DNA from: Xenopus tropicalis | Taxonomy: Eukaryota > Chordata > Amphibia > Anura > Pipidae | Assembly: GCF_000004195.4 (NCBI RefSeq) | Contig: NC_030677.2 | Location: forward strand, 98,360,829 to 98,424,828 | Length of the DNA stretch: 64,000 nt | Reading direction: 5' to 3' | In this document: positions 12,901-26,800 of the stretch, piece after piece | How the letters are laid out: each line of letters opens with the position of its first letter | Numbering within the stretch: the stretch's first letter is position 1 | The notes under the pieces: model-generated | Databases searched by the model: none | What the model was told of the DNA's origin: nothing | Seen by the model: the letters and a program-made list of their open reading frames with translations, nothing else | Translations under genes and position numbers: made by a program

Positions 12901-15900
12901 CAAAGTAGGACCTGTGCCTAACCCCTACCTGTGCTTCCAAGAGAGGAAATCTTCGGGAGCAGAGAAGGAGGGTGCTTCCCCATTCTGACCCACACCCAAA
13001 CCATATTTCAACCTAAACCTGCCATCTAGTTGTTGGGTCAACCTACACTAAATGTCATGATATTTGGGTCACTATTTTGCAAAAGGGTCTATAAACTAGG
13101 TTAAATGTGTTATTCTTAGAGTGCCCTTTAGTACTGTGCCAATTCCGCACAAGTTTACGCAAATGACTAAGGTTCTTAACATTTACTAAAAACATACCAT
13201 TAATGTAAACTCTTCTTACAGTTTAAATAGGGTATATTAACAATTTATTGTCTCAACTATGACCAGTGCATGTTTCTTCAGGAAAAATCTTGACCATAAA
13301 TCATGAAAACAATTGCTATTCCAATTATTGTCATACAGTAAGACAGGGATCCTCAAACTACAGCCCGTGGGCTGGGTCCGGGCCCCAAGGTAACTTACCC
13401 AGCTCTTGTTGCGTCCTCGCCCCTGGCTATTACCTGTCTGCCTCATTGCGGTGACATGACGTAAAGACGCAGTGGGGAGCAGGAGAGGGAGGACACAGCA
13501 GGGAGCAGGGAGAGCGAGGATGCAGCAGGGAGCAGGCAGCGGGAGTGGGCCGTAGTCTGAGGACACAGAAGGAGCTGGCATGGGCCATAGTTTGAGGACA
13601 TGGGGGGGGGCCCTAGTTTGAGGACTATAGTCCTGCCCCCTAACAGTTTGAGGGACCATGAACTGGCCCCCTGTTTAAAAAGTTTGAGGACCCCTGCAGT
13701 AAGCTAACTTAAATTTCCTGCCATTTATAGGAGAGATTATTTACAAAGCGGCAAGTCCTGACGAAGAGGCTTTAGTGACAGCAGCTCGAAATGTTGGGTA
13801 TGTTTTTTTATCCCGGACACAAGATACCATGACAGTAAATGAGCTTGGGGAAGAAAGAACCTACAGAGTTTTGGCATTCCTTGATTTCAGCAGTGTCCGC
13901 AAGAGGATGTCCATTTTAGGTAAGATGGTTCATGGTTCTAATTCAGTACTGTCCATTAATCTCAGTGTTTAATGAATTTACATTAATTCATATTTGTCAA
14001 TAACAGTTAAAGACCCTGATGGGAAGATAAAGCTTTATACAAAGGGTGCAGATGATGTCATTTTGAGGCGCCTTCATTCTGAATGTTCCAGTTATGAAAT
14101 CACTGAGAAAGCACTAGCAGTGAGTATAAATATTTGTGTTTGTTTGTGAGGTTAATACTTAGAAAAGTGAGAGATAAAATGTTGTAGGGACCCTCAGATT
14201 TAGTTCCCCTTTAGATAGACAGTTCCTTGAGAGTTTTGGTCAGCTAAGAAGACCTTCATTTAGAGTGGACACCTAAGGTGGTGTTGGAAATACTTCCTTA
14301 CTGAATGTTAAAGTAATTGGTTGGTAGTCTTAGAAATGCCAACTATGTGGGAGTATGTTTGTGTGTAAAAGAGAGAACTTGATGGTGTTCAGGGTCTTCC
14401 CTGGGACTTCACCTCACTAAGAGGTGGCTACAGGATTTAATTTAGGATATTGAAGGAGATTACAATACTGTTTACGAAGACCAAATCATATATTTCAATT
14501 ACTTGTTTTTTTAATGATAATTAAGTAGGAATTTGGAAGCTATTTTTTATATTAAGTAGACATTATCTACTTAGATTATGTCAAGGCTTGTGGTACAGGG
14601 TGACATAAATGTATTCTTTCTAAACTAAGGTCTGGCCTTATTGATGCTATTTGTACATATATAGTGAGTGACTGAAGTATTGTGTTGTGAGGGTAGTTGA
14701 AAATGGTACTTCCACTAACTGTATGAGGGTTCTAAGTTGTTTACCATGGATTGTAGTTATAGTTATAGTTACATAGGGTTAAAAAAAGACCAGAGTCCAT
14801 CAAGTTAAACTCCTTCAAGTGAACCCAGCACTCACAAACCTATACTGTCCTATCTATACACTCAATTTGGAACTTTCTGGATAATGGGTTTCTGGATACC
14901 TGTATTAACATTTTCTCTCCTCTGTGAGATCCTTAAAGGTGGAATTTTTATATAAATATTTGCTGTTTGTTTGGATAAAGGGTTGTTGACCCGGACAGCC
15001 TAGTTTTCGTAATTCGTAGTTTGCCAAATTAGAAAAATTGGGAAAATTGGGCAGGGCTCCCTGAGATTGACATCATAGCCCCACCCGGTGATGTCATGAC
15101 CCCGCCTCTTCCCCACCCCGTGGAAGAGAGCCGGCAGAGGGGGCAACCCTATTGTGTACAGAGTTGTAGTTGGCAGTCTTAAACCATCTAACTGGACTAG
15201 GGTTTTAAATGATGGACATGTAGGTACAGTATTGAATCCACTTTTAAGTTATATTTTTATTAAAGGTACAGATTCAGGCACTGAAAGCATTGGACCAATA
15301 GGCTGCTTCACTTGGATAAAGTGCACCAGTATTGGCTCTTGTCTTGCCAGATTTTAAGGTTACATTAAAGGAGAAGGAAAGGCTAAGTCACTTGGATGTG
15401 TCAAAATGTTAGGCATCCCCAAGTGACTTTAATCGCTTACCTTGTACCCCTGTTAGGAGAAAACTGCACCAGCCCGGGCATGCGCATTAGAGTGAAAAGC
15501 CGATTTTGTTGTTAAAGTCTGGCTTTTCGCTCTACTGCGCATGTGCAGTAGAGCGTCAACGCTCGCTGCTACCCCGGGCTGGTGTGGTTCTCTCTTAACA
15601 GGGGCACCAGCCCAGTGTACAAGGTAAGCGATTAAAGTCATTTGGGGTGCCTAACATTTTGGCACCCCCAAGTGACTTAGGCTTTCCTTCTCCTTTTAAG
15701 CTTGCATTATGAATGAAAAATCACTCTTTCTGTCTAACTTACATTACATTAATTATGATGACTTATTTTATTAATCTATTTTGAGAGAGTGAAGCTGGTC
15801 ATACACCGAAAGATCCACTCATTTGATGAAGTCGCCAAATGAGCGCATCTTTCCCCGATATGCCCGTCTTGAGGTGGGTGATATCGGACTGATCCGATCA

Positions 15901-18900
15901 TTCAGTCCTAGGGCCAAATGATCATAATGACTGGCTTACAGGTAGTCTGAGCAAGGACCGCATCAACAAGCTGATGCAGTCATCGATCTGATTATATTTT
16001 TCCAACCTGCCTATTGATATCTGCCCAATTTTCGCCCAAATATCTGCCCCAGAGTGCCCCATACATGGGCAAATAAGTTGCCCACTTGGACAGAAGAGGC
16101 CTAAACTAACATTTGCCCATGTATGGCCACCTTAAGGCCACCTTAAAAGGGAGTTGGATTAAATAATTCATTTCCTTGTTTTTGTGATCCTTCAGATTCC
16201 CAGGTAAGATAAAAGAAAAATTAATAATAATAATTCTTAATTAATAAAAAGCAAAACATATGACACATTATTGGGTTTATTTATCAAGTGTCGAGTTTGT
16301 GAATTTAAGGTTGTTTTTCTAGTTCGAATAAACTTGCATTTTGAATGCTTGTTCGAATAAAACAAATTTTTGAGTTTACAAACTGAAATAAAACTCGAAA
16401 AACTCGAATATCTCGAACTGAATATAAAGCTTGACTTTTAGCGCTAAATAACTTGAATCGAGACAAAAAAACAAACTTGACCGTTGATAAATCTCCCCCG
16501 AAATATATTGTAAATGTTCAAATATTAATATACTGTCATTGCACTTCATTTTAAATTGTATTGCTTTAGATGTTTGCCCACGACACTCTCAGAACTTTAT
16601 GCGTGGCCTGCAAAGATGTAGATATTCCTGTGTACACAGCATGGAGTAAACGGTATCATCAGGCAAGTGTGACCTTGCAGAATCGCACAGCGCTGCTAGA
16701 GAGAGTTTATGACGAACTGGAGACTGATTTACAGGTGACTTTGATTTCATATATACATTTGCTTCTGGAACAAATAGCTACTCTAGAATGCTGCACTACA
16801 GTAGGACCTTCTTAGGGGCTTAGAAATAGAAAGATTTTAAAGGTGACATATTTTTTTTCAGAGCAGAGAAGCTGATATGAGGTTAATAAGGCTGTAATAT
16901 AGTGACAAACTCTATTGAAACTAGTAAAGGGCAATGACACAATCTATATATGAATTATATAATATGAAACAAAGCAAGGTTAGATGAAAATCTGGCAATG
17001 TATGTCAGTTTTAGTTTGGTCCTGAGGTTTTATGTCTTTTTCAGTTACTTGGTGCTACTGCAATTGAAGACAAATTACAAGACAAGGTTCCAGAAACAAT
17101 ACAGCTGTTGAAGGATGGAAACATGAAAGTATGGGTACTGACGGGAGACAAACAAGGTGGGCCAATGTGTATTTGTTTTTACATGTATATTGCAGCTCTG
17201 CTATTAAGGTAGCAAATTTATGAAGCATTTCCAGCCAATAGCCACCCTTGGCATATATTTAAAAATATGTTTAAGCTTCCCAAACAAATGTAGTATTTTA
17301 CTGTTTTTTTTAGTGCACAGTCTTCAGTAACAGAACAGAAAATATATTCAGAGATTACTTAGATGTCTGTTTTTTCTAGATTTCTTTATTACAAATTTCA
17401 AGGCCAAAACAGCCATTAGGCAGACTACATGGTAATTTTGGATGCAATACTATTAAGAAGTCAGCAGTACATGACTTAATTGTATAATATTTTATTTTTG
17501 CCTCCTTCCATAAAAATATACAGATATTAGAAATGCAAATATATAATTTTACTTTTTAATTCACACTTACATTTACATTGCCGAAAAGATATTGAAACCT
17601 TTGGGACCAATGGTAAACGTCAACAGAGCACTCTGAAAAGATATCACACTGCTTATAATCTTTAATTTACTTGATTCCATACTTTCTTTGATACAGAAAG
17701 TATGTGTGAATTCTTTCTACACATCTTATGTAAATGTTTAATGGCCCTATATTGCCACTGTAACTGCAATATTTATATTAATGCCTGCAATGAAACTGAG
17801 TAAGGGTGAAGCAATAAACAGCAGTAGCAAACTACCACAAAGTGTAAATATAATAATAAAACCATTTATATAATGTATAGCTATCTAAATTTATAAACTA
17901 TGCACTAGATTTTATGTTATTATTACTTAATTACTGTAGTAGTTCCTATTGAACACTAAAACAGTCAAGTTAATTATCATTTTCTATCATACAAGTAATA
18001 AAAAAAATTGCATTTGTTTTTTCTGTAGTGAAGGTTGAGAGAAGCTCCATACTTCTTGTCTGGATCATTGATAGTTGTTTGCTTAGCACAGGTGAAAACT
18101 ACAATTAGGTTTTCTCATTGCTTAGCTACAGGTAGTCGAAACCAAATCGAAAATGAATGAAAGACAAATTTAGGTTTCGGGTCAATATAAGCTGCCTCAG
18201 GCTGTGCATCTGTCAATTTCACATTGAGAGAGATGCAAAGAAAGGTATTTTTTTGATGTTTCAGCATCTTAAAAACATCTTATAAAGGATTCAACAAGGT
18301 ATAGAAAGAAAGCATTTCTAAAGGGAAACATGTTGGGATAAGAGGTTGCTCTCTGGCATTTGAGCGCCTGAAACTCAGGGGACAAGTAGTATATTTTTTT
18401 TATTACAGAAATGATTATGGATTCCTAACATTGCCTTCCATGATATATGATGGTTTTAACACACACAAAAAAATGAAAACATAACACCATTCATTATACT
18501 GTAAAAGGTGGAAGAGAAGCAGTCCCAGGGGTGTAGTTTTCCTTTGTGGCTGGAGTGGGAATGCATCAGCCATAACCCTGTAGTGTAAGTTAAAGTCATT
18601 AGATGCACTTTGCACCCACAAGCACTCCCTTACATCTATGGAATGGGGCACTAATAAGGCATGTGCAAGTGGGTCTTCACTTTTTGCCCTTTACCCGTGC
18701 ATTAATTTGCACCTAAATTAATTATTGTGCTTTATTGCAGTTTATTAGTAGCGGACCTAGTATACTAAGTGGACCTTGTCCACACCTAAACACCAGAGTT
18801 AACTACCACTATACTACATATAAAATTAACGACTTACTTGTTACAAAGATTCCAGTTCTTATCAAGGCAGACAAAGAATCCATATCCCTAGCTGTATCTT

Positions 18901-21900
18901 TTATGCTCTATGGCTTATAACCGGTTAAAATATTGTCCCACTACTGTCAAACAGGGCCGGAACTAGGGGTAGGCAGAAAAGGCAGCTGCCTAGGGCGCAA
19001 AGATTGTGGGGCGCCAGGCAGGAGCCTCTCCTGCCTACCCCTAGTGTTACTCTGTCATTGCCTCCGCCGCTTGTCATTAGCGGTGGAGGCAATGACCGAT
19101 CGAATCGCGGGGAGGTGGGCGGGGTTGGCCGACCGGGTTGCCTAGGGCGCCCGGTCGGTTTGGCCCGCCCCTGCTGTCAAATGTACATTATGTAAATAGA
19201 CTTCAGCATATATTTAAGATTTTTTTAAAGGCAGTGTTACCTGCAGTGTTTCATAATTGTTAAGTGTGGCATTTTTAAGTAGCCCAAAGAGACAGTGCTA
19301 AGGGTAATGGCACATAAAGCATTTTTGGCATCAGCATAATTTCTAGCTAGAGCGCAACAAAACACTGTAAAATACCTTTGCATTAACAACTAGAAAGGGA
19401 AGTTTGAGAACAAACTTCATGTTGGGTTGAAAAACGTTGTCACTGATGGTTTTCACTGAATGAAATCTGATCTGTTGTTGGCTCTGCCCACTTTTTCTAA
19501 CCTTGGATGACAGTTATATAGTAAAAACCACTGTGCAAAGTTTGGGGATCCTGGTTTTAATAGTGTCTGAACGAGTCAATGAGTGACATCTGGTGGCTCC
19601 GCCCACTTTTTTTCAAACCTGGAACTGCAGTTACCCAGTGACTAACTCTGCAAAGTTTAGGGACACTAGGATTAATAGTTAAAGAACGGCAGCAGTTTAA
19701 ATTTAAACCAATAAAAGTCAATAGGTAAATAGTGATTGGTGGTTGGTGGCTCCGCCCACTTTCTCTAACCTTGAGTCGAAGTCACCCAGTGACAAACAGT
19801 GGGCACCCTGGCATAAATAGTGTGAGAATTACAGCATCTTACATTTCAACCAATAAAATTCAATGTATGAAATCTGATTGGATGAAATTTAATGGGTGGA
19901 AATCGTTTGGCTGTTGGTGGCTCAGATTTGCAAAGTTTGGGGACCTTAGTATTAATATTTAAAGAATGGCAGCAATTTAAATTTAAACATATGAAGTCTA
20001 TAGGTGAAATCTGATTGGCTGTTGTTGGCCCTGCCCACTTTTCTAAACTTGAACATAGTCACCCAGTGACAAACAAAGTTTGGGGACCCTGACATCAAAC
20101 CAATAAGATTCAATAGGTGAAATATGATTGGCTGTTGTTGGCTCCACCCACTTTTTCAAAACTAAAACTACAGTCCCCTAGTGACCAACTGTGAAAAGTT
20201 TGGGGACCCTGGGGTTAATACTGTGAGAATGGCAGCAGTTAAAATTTCCCCACTGAAAACAATGAAAGAAATGTGATTGGCTCTTGACAGCCCTGCCCAC
20301 TTTTTCTAACCTTGAGTATGTAGTCACCCAGCGACTGACTGTGCAAAGTTTGGGCACTCTGGCATCAAACAAATAAAATTCTATAGGTGATATCTGATTG
20401 GCTGTTGATGGCTCCACCCACTTTTTTTCACCTTGAATCACAGTTACCTGGTGCCTAACTCTGCAAAGTTTGGGGACCCTGGTGTTATTACTGTGAGAAT
20501 GGCAGCAGGCTGGATTTCTGCCAAGTCAATAGGTAAAATCTGATTGGCTGTTCACAGCTCCGCCAACTTTTGGGCATCCAACAATCATCATATTTTCATT
20601 CAGGCTGACCCCATGACTATGTGATTCAAGTTTGGGGAGTGTAGCCTCAAAGCTGTAAGATTGGCAGCAGTTTCAATTTCCTCATAAAAGTCAATGGGTG
20701 AAATTTGATTGGCTGTTGTTGGCCCCTCCCACTTTGGGGTTATCCAACAAATATCGCTGTTTCATTCGGGGTGACCCCATGATTATGTTATTCAAGTTTG
20801 GGGGATGTAGCTTCAAAGCTGTAAGTGTGGCAGCAGTTTGAAAATCTTCCCTGTCAAAGTCAATGGGAAAATTGGGGTGTTCAGAGCGGCGCCACAAAAA
20901 GAAGGGGGGGGGGGGCAGGATCACTTAGAAAAGCACAAGCAACCTGCTTGTAGGGCGAAGAAGTGTGGAGAGTTTGGGTGTTGTACCCCTAAAACTGTAG
21001 GAGGAGTAGCGTTTAGAAAATGGGGGGTGCTAAGACGACGAAGAAGAAAAAGCGGAAGAATAAGCTGAAGAACAGTAGGTTGGCTTTTTCAACACAACAT
21101 TATGATACGGTTTCATGACAGCCCCTATAACTAAAGATCTGACCGTACCATTTTGGTGGACGGGGGGGGGGGTTGGATTATACCATTTTATTAGAGGGGG
21201 GGGGGTCGGACCGTACCATTTTTTGGAGAGGGGGGGGGGTCGGACCATACCAATTTTTTGTACGGGGGGGTTGGACCGTACCATTTTTTTGGGGGGGGGG
21301 GTCGGAATGTACCGTTTTATTGGAGGGGGGGTTGGACTGTACCATTTTATTGGAGGGGGGGGTCGGACCGTACCATTTTTTTGGAGGGGGGGGGGGTCGG
21401 ACCATACCAATTTTTTTGTAGGGGGGTTGGATCGTACCATTTTTTGGGGGGGGGGGTCGGAATGTACCATTTTATTGAATGGGAGGGTGGGACCGTACCA
21501 TTTTTTGGATGGGGGGTCAGACCGTACTATTTTGTTGGAGGGAAGGTTGCACCGAACCATTTTTTTATATACTAAAAACCACTGTGCAAAGTTTGGAGAC
21601 CCGGTTTTTAATAGTGTCTGAATGGCATCCAACAATCATCATATTTTCATTCAGGCTGACCCCATGACTATGTGATTCAAGTTTGGGGAGTGTAGCCTCA
21701 AAGCTGTAAGATTGGCAGCACTTTCAATTTCCCCACTAAAAGTCAATGAGTGACATCTGATTGGCTGTTATTGGCCCCTCCCGCTTTGGGGGTCATCCAA
21801 CAAATGTCGCTGTTTCATTCGGGGTGACCCCATTATTATGTTATTCAAGTGCTTCAAAGCTGTAAGAGTGGCAGCAGTTTAAAAATCTTCCCTGTCAAAG

Positions 21901-23803
21901 TCAATGGGAAAATTGGGGTGTTCGGAGCGACGCCACAAAAAGACTGGGGGCGGGATCACTTAGAAAAGCACAAGCAACCTGCTCCGCTATTGGGCAAAGA
22001 AGTGTGGAGAGTTTGAGTGTTGTACCCCTAAAACTGTAGGAGTAGTAGCGTTTAGAAAATGGGGGGCGCTAAGAATAATAATAAGAAGAAGCCGAAGAAT
22101 AAGCCAAAGTCGAAGTACAGTAGGCTGGGTTTTTTAACCCAACATAATAATGGTAATCATGCTGATTATATTGAATTTTAACAGATTTTATTGCAATTTT
22201 AGTTTGATTATTTGTGCCCCATGATGTTTTTATTTTGGGGCTTCTACAGGCCACATTGTTTTCTGGCCTGTAGAAGCCCCAAAATGAAAACAACATTTAG
22301 GGGTTGATTCACTAAAGTGCGCTAAAATGAGCGCTATTTATAGCATGCGTTAAAAATTTTATCACTTCTTATTTTTTGCAACAACGCACGATTCACTAAA
22401 AGGACACGCGTCATAATTTAGACGCGATGTTCTTTGGGTTATTTAACTCACGATGAGCATTTTTATTTCGTTAATTCCCACCACGTGCGTTATTTCCCGC
22501 TGCGCGCAATATATTTTTCCGCATGCCCTATTAGCGCATGATTTAATGCACATAACCATTACTTTTGAAAAACTTCTTTTCTGAAAAATACCATTTACCT
22601 GAAAACTGGAGGCTGCATCACTCTAGGGCCAACACATACTTGAAAAATCACACTGCAAAGTCCATGTTGTGTTGCCAAAAGCTCACCACAATCTTTCTTT
22701 AAGTACCACCTGCCCCAAGTAGGTGTTAATATTCGCACAGACTAATGCGATATTTAGCGAGTTTAATGATTCATATGTGTTTGTGAATCATGCGTTAGTA
22801 TTATATCTATGCGAGAATTAACGCAATGCGAGGTAAATAACGCATGCAATATGCGTTTTAACGCATGTGAAATGACTTTGATGAATCGGTACTTATTTAT
22901 TGCATGCTTTTTAACGCAAAAAAGCATGCAATAAGCGTTATTGCACTTTAGTGAATCAACCCCTTAGAGTCCTATATTTTTTTTCAAAGTGGAAACTCAG
23001 ATGTAAAGCAGATTTGAAAAAATATGTTTTCTGTGGAAAGCTAAAAATCATCCCCGCTTAGAACACCTATTAAGTGAAAGTCTTTATTTCTGGCATAATA
23101 TCCAAAAACAGCGGAAGTATAAAAGGTGATTGATAGGAGAACCACCCCTTAAACTGCATATTGTTGTTCATGCCAATTGTAAACCCCTCCCATATAGATT
23201 GTAAGCTCTACGGGGCAGGGACCTCCATCCTCTTGTGTCCTCGACTCTTAACTTATTGCTGCTGTATTTATCTGTATTTATTATTATACTTTGTATTTAT
23301 CTATTATCTTATTAACACCCTGTTTGTATTAATGTATTCTACTGTACAGCGCTGCGTACATAAGTAGCGCTTTATAAATAAAGATATACATACATACATT
23401 GTAAACTGGAATTATATTTCCTTTAAGAAACTGCAATCAACATTGGTTTCTCCTGCCGACTACTTTCTGATGATATGGAAATTTTGGATGAAGAACAGAT
23501 AAGGTAACTTTTTATGCAAGCCATAATACATTTGTAAGAGCGATGGGTCTCTGGGAAGTTTTATGTTATATATATATATATACACAAAGGATGGCACACC
23601 GCTACATAACATACCTCGGGTGCTCGGTAAAGGGTTCCAATAGTATAAAAAAGACCAGCAACTCCGGGATTTCTTGTGAAAAATCAAAACATATATTCAA
23701 AGTAGCATAAACAGCCAGTTTATGCTACCAGCTGTTTATGCTACTCTGAATATATGTTTTGATTTTTCACAAGAAATCCCAGAGTTGCTGGTCTTTTTTA
23801 TAC

Positions 23804-23837
<34 letters not shown>

Positions 23838-26800
23838 AGAGGCTGGTGGCTGGTACAATTGTCATGCACTTAGTTTGGTCCATTGCCAGGGATTTTAGAG
23901 CTTGAAGTATTACTGTTATGTTAATATTCTTGTTAACACTTATTATTATGTACCTTTTATTTTTATTTATATTTCTGATTATGTTTTGTTAATGCTTATG
24001 TCATGTAATAAAGTTGTAGCCAATATAAATTCCAACGAAGGACAAGCTGTAATTGGTTTATTATTTCTACACCAGTAGTCTGGGGCAAAGAAGGGCAGGT
24101 ATTTGGCCCTGCCCAAGTCATTAAAAACAGTTCATTAGGTCTATTAAATTTGGACTTTTAATTGTGGATTTTGCAATTTTAAGATTGATGGTGGTATAAT
24201 TTGTTTTTGGCACAATTTTTTTTCAAAACTGTGTGCTGGAACAAAGAGCACAAAACAATTTTTTTTCCCTGCTATGTTCACAAAACATATGCAAATAAAC
24301 GTTGATATTTTTTTATTAATGATATTTTACAATAAATTGCTGTGTCGAATTCCTTTGAGTTTTAGTTTCAGCTTCTCCTGCTGCATGTTGCGATGCTGCC
24401 ATAGTGATACATTTAAATAATATTTGATGATTTTTTAAATTCCTCTTCAGTAAAATTTGTGAGAGATCCAATTGTTTCCCTCTGTCTCTTTTTATACTAT
24501 CAATGTCTTGGTGCGGTTTCTCCCATTTTTTCCTTCTCTGCTATTTATCGTAAATTTTCATTTTGATCTGGCAACAGTAAAACATGATCAATACAATTTA
24601 CAAACCTACAAAATGAAATCTGTATGCTGATTTTTTATATTCTAGTGATATTCTAGATGAATATTGGGAACATAACAACAATGTCTCGGGCAGTGGCCAA
24701 GATCTTGTCGGTAGCAATAGCTTCAAGAAGCACAGAGCAAGCTTGCAAGGGAGGAAGATGGCACTTGTGGTTAGTGGAGACTTTCTGGTAAGTTTCTCAT
24801 TTGTTTTTAAAAGTTACTTTTAAATCCTTTTATTAGTGCAGAAAGAAAGGGGGTCATTTATAAAGTTTGCGCAGAGAAAATGTTTTCGCAAATAGTTGTT
24901 TTGTGTATGTTTTCCCCTAGTTGGTTAAATTTTGCACTGTTGTGCCTTTCTTTCCTTTTTTGTGAATCGCAGTGAAATGTGAATTGCGCACTAAATTTGC
25001 AGATGAGATTGCGGTTGGGCATGCAGGCCCTCTTTGCATGTTTATTGTGTGCAACTATAGTGCCAATTTTCACTTTTGCAGCATTTTTTCTGCCATCAAA
25101 TTTGTGGCGTAATTAGGACGCAGAGTGTGCACAGAAATATTCACAAATGGAGAACATACCTTATATTATCAAAGTTTTTGCACTGTGAATAAAAAAAACT
25201 CACAATTATGTGTTCACAGTCTTGTCAAGCTTTATAAATATAACACTGGCAGGGCAAATAGGTTTACTGTGTGAATAATTCTGCGCTGCGCACATTTTAT
25301 AAATGACGCCCTTAGTGTTTGATCTAAAAGGGCCAGTAACATCAAAAAGTTTGTATCTGTTGATGGCACAAATATTGTTTATTGGTCACAAATATCTTAT
25401 TTTTTCTGAGAGAGGTTTGTCTGTTTATCTTCCTGAGTAAGAAATCCTTTTTAAACCCATGGGTACACAGTAGCTTATTTCTATAAATTATATTAGTATT
25501 TCTGAAGCATACACGCAGTTTTTGCTAGTGTGGGAGAACAGTACATTATATTAAAATGTATTATAATTTGGATTTCCAGACTTTCTAAATATTATTAAAA
25601 CATTAAATAAACCCAATAGGACTGGGTCAGCGTTACAACAATGTTGTAGTGGAGTTAAACGTTTCTGTCATAGATGAAGCCTTAAGAATAGGCAAACTAT
25701 TTGAATTCTGTAGACTTACTACTTCATAAACAGGGCCCTAAATGTTTATTCCTTAAATGCATTTTAAAATATGCTAACTCTGATTTTCTCTATACAGGAC
25801 AGAATTTTAGGTACAAAAATCCAAAAGCAAGGCAAGCTCTTACTTCTGCGGAAATGTTTCAACTGGAAGAGAAATCAAAACAAACAAGAGGACAGCCTTA
25901 AGGAATGGGCCTTTGTAGACTTGGCATCCCAGTGCCAGACAGTTATCTGTTGCAGAGTGACTCCAAAGCAGAAATCTATGGTAGTTCAACTTGTGAAAAA
26001 ACACAAAAGAGCTACAACTTTGGCTATTGGAGATGGGGCGAATGATGTCAATATGATCAAAAGTAAGAGCTGAAATAAGAATATGGTGTAAAAGGAAATA
26101 CTTATTTGTAAAACAAAGTTTGTGCGCTGAATTTATGGTCTTTTAGCATATGAAACTGTTAAACTGGGTTAGCTGGAAGTAATTGACTTTTTGGCTGGAT
26201 AGAAAAGATTCTTAGTGTATAATACTGCATGCTACTAATAGAACGTAAATCTGAAATTAAGAAGGATTTACATTTTTGATCATAGAGGTGAGATCTGTAG
26301 AACTAAGATTATTCTTGTTTCAGAAGGCAAGATTGAGCAGGCAGTCTGAAGACCAACAGAGCTAAGAACATGTGTATGAGGCACATACTTATTTCTTGCC
26401 AGGGGGTTACATGGAATGTAAGTGCGCTACACAACTCCTGTATGATATCACACTGAGCCACATGACTGGTAGCCAGTTCAGAGGTTGCATTGCAAGTTGT
26501 TGCACAGTTGGAGCACCTGCTTTAACCAAAGGGAGTAGTTTGAAGTCTTAGAATTACTGTTGGCTTCATTTTAACTGAGTTACAGGACTACCATTTTCCT
26601 TAAGTGGATAAGTAAATGCACAAAATATAGTCCAATATTTAGTATGCAGTTATGAGGTGATTTTTCATACTTTGCCTCCCCACTTCACTAATTAGCCATT
26701 TTCCATTTAAACACCTATGAATTTCCTACAACAAACTGAACAGAGGTATTATACATGGAGTTTGCTCTGTATTTTACAGTAACTCACTGTATTGTAATGG

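Noticed and set aside
13237..13659. 140-residue Pro/Leu-rich frame on -
   Set aside because: It lies within the GC-rich body of the hAT element at 13344-13696.
21030..21635. 201-residue Pro-rich open frame on the - strand, with matching Gly-rich frames on +
   Set aside because: It is created entirely by the G-rich minisatellite and its flanks. Several frames are open at once and there is no family match.
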